Below, piece after piece: positions 63,163 to 64,000 of a DNA stretch of 64,000 nucleotides (position 1 is its first letter; each line of letters begins with the position of its first letter). The notes beneath the pieces were generated by a model. That model did not search any database and was not told where the DNA came from. It worked only from the letters and a program-made list of their open reading frames with translations. Location of the stretch: positions 186,001-250,000 of the forward strand of contig CAWCAW010000004.1 of NCBI GenBank assembly GCA_963793645.1, in the 5' to 3' direction. The position numbers and the translations under genes are program-made. Source of the stretch: CAWCAW01 sp963793645. GTDB taxonomy: Bacteria; Actinomycetota; Acidimicrobiia; Acidimicrobiales; UBA8190.

Positions 63163-64000
63163 GGTCTTCGCTCTCCTGTCCGGTCATCCACCCACCGCTC
63201 ACCAAGCGACCCTGGGTGCGCACGTCGAAGTCAGTCTCTACCTGGGTGATTGTTCACGCAATCACGCAAATTGGGTAAACAGCAATCACCGCCGAGTGAG
63301 AAGCACATCGAAGGTTGACGGACAAGGGTGGCTACCAGTTTCAGAGGGTCGTGGCAGCACCCGTGTTCGATGCTTGTTGCCGCGATCAGAGGGTGTTTCA
63401 ACACGGCACGCGTTGACATTGCGTACGCAGAAAAATTGCCGGTGCTGATGACTGCGCAACGCCACGGTCTGAACTGAACCGCGGTTCCGCCCTGAGCCGC
63501 CAAGAGCACACCATTGGCCCTCACGAGTGGATTGCCGGATACCGCCGGTTACTCGCGGGGTCGGAGTAACTCACTTGGTGGCCTTGAGCAACATGGTCCG
63601 ACGTCTGTCCACAGTGGATGACTTCTGCCGCGTCGCGACGATCGACGGATTAATCAAGCATCCGCGGCCGAGCGCCTGCGCCGAACCAAAAGCGACACCG
63701 AGTCGGCCACGCTCACAAGGCAAAGACCAAAACGACGGGTCCTAGCCACCGTTGCGTTGACAATTACCTGACCCACGGGCCGGTTGGGGGTGCTGTATCA
63801 ACGCTTCTGCGTTGGACTGACCGCCCGGACCGACCCAGGATCGATGGCTCCTGCTCAGGTCCGTCGAACGATGTCGGCGACACGGCAGAGCGGTATCGCC
63901 TTCGAGGTCCGAGAAACCGGCGCGTCGGCACGGGGTTCTACGGACACTCGGTCAACGGATCATCCCACCGATCGACGAAATTCAACGCTCGATGATGGCG
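63163..64000. other. no gene recognised
   Basis: Upstream DNA of the secreted protein gene, then about 700 bases with short frames only. The first 150 bases should hold the promoter of the secreted protein. No motif was recognised in the remainder. Confidence 0.4.

Overview
The window is high-GC DNA from a free-living actinobacterium. The gene set (DevR/DevS-like two-component pair, universal stress protein, WS/DGAT wax ester/triacylglycerol synthase, GTP-type PEP carboxykinase, PadR plus MacB/FtsX-type exporter, VapBC modules) and the absence of mycobacterial or streptomycete marker genes suggest Acidimicrobiia or a related deep actinobacterial line. This is an inference from family resemblance, not from a marker gene. 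I saw no rRNA, tRNA or CRISPR array.

Layout. (1) 0-5.3 kb: a flavin monooxygenase gene split by an IS256-family element, with a second identical copy 0.9 kb away. (2) 5.7-34.8 kb: a stress/low-oxygen island. It holds acetate kinase and phosphoketolase, a zinc alcohol dehydrogenase, a pyridoxamine-oxidase-like / CBS / GAF-histidine-kinase / NarL-type regulator cluster, an ABC exporter, a universal stress protein with a GNAT-acyl-CoA synthetase fusion, a glycosyltransferase, a WS/DGAT, a cytochrome b protein, a PAS/HD-GYP protein, a truncated PEP carboxykinase and a beta-carbonic anhydrase. The gene set recalls the mycobacterial DosR dormancy regulon, and a shared GNCC-N4-5-GCCCTAG motif lies in front of several of these genes. 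The island is decaying: the second pyridoxamine-oxidase gene, the CBS gene, the ABC permease, a ferritin-like gene, a PAS gene and pckG all carry frameshifts or truncations. Two IS3 elements sit inside it, one of them mosaic.

(3) 34.9-43.4 kb: an IS21 element, a VapBC module with a group II intron placed directly before vapB, an IPT/TIG secreted protein and a COG4705-type membrane protein. (4) 43.7-47.6 kb: a PadR-controlled MacB/FtsX-type exporter operon. (5) 48.2-54 kb: a transmembrane electron-transfer operon (ferredoxin, NuoF-like, ferric-reductase-like cytochrome b, ApbE flavin transferase and a Ser/Thr-rich anchored protein lacking any FMN-binding domain), divergent from an OmpR/histidine kinase pair. 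(6) 54-64 kb: cell-wall amidase, secreted proteins, methyltransferase, a second VapBC module with a clear palindromic operator, a Pr6Pr-like membrane protein and a short-chain dehydrogenase.

A dispersed intergenic repeat family occurs seven times between 37.5 and 60.3 kb. It has a TTTCATGAACACCC palindrome, a conserved CTCGTTGGAGGTGGCGATGA block and a closing hairpin whose stem sequence changes while pairing is kept. It is the most interesting unexplained structure in the window.

Identifications rest on reading motifs by eye; no database search was possible. Several frameshifts could be assembly errors rather than biology.
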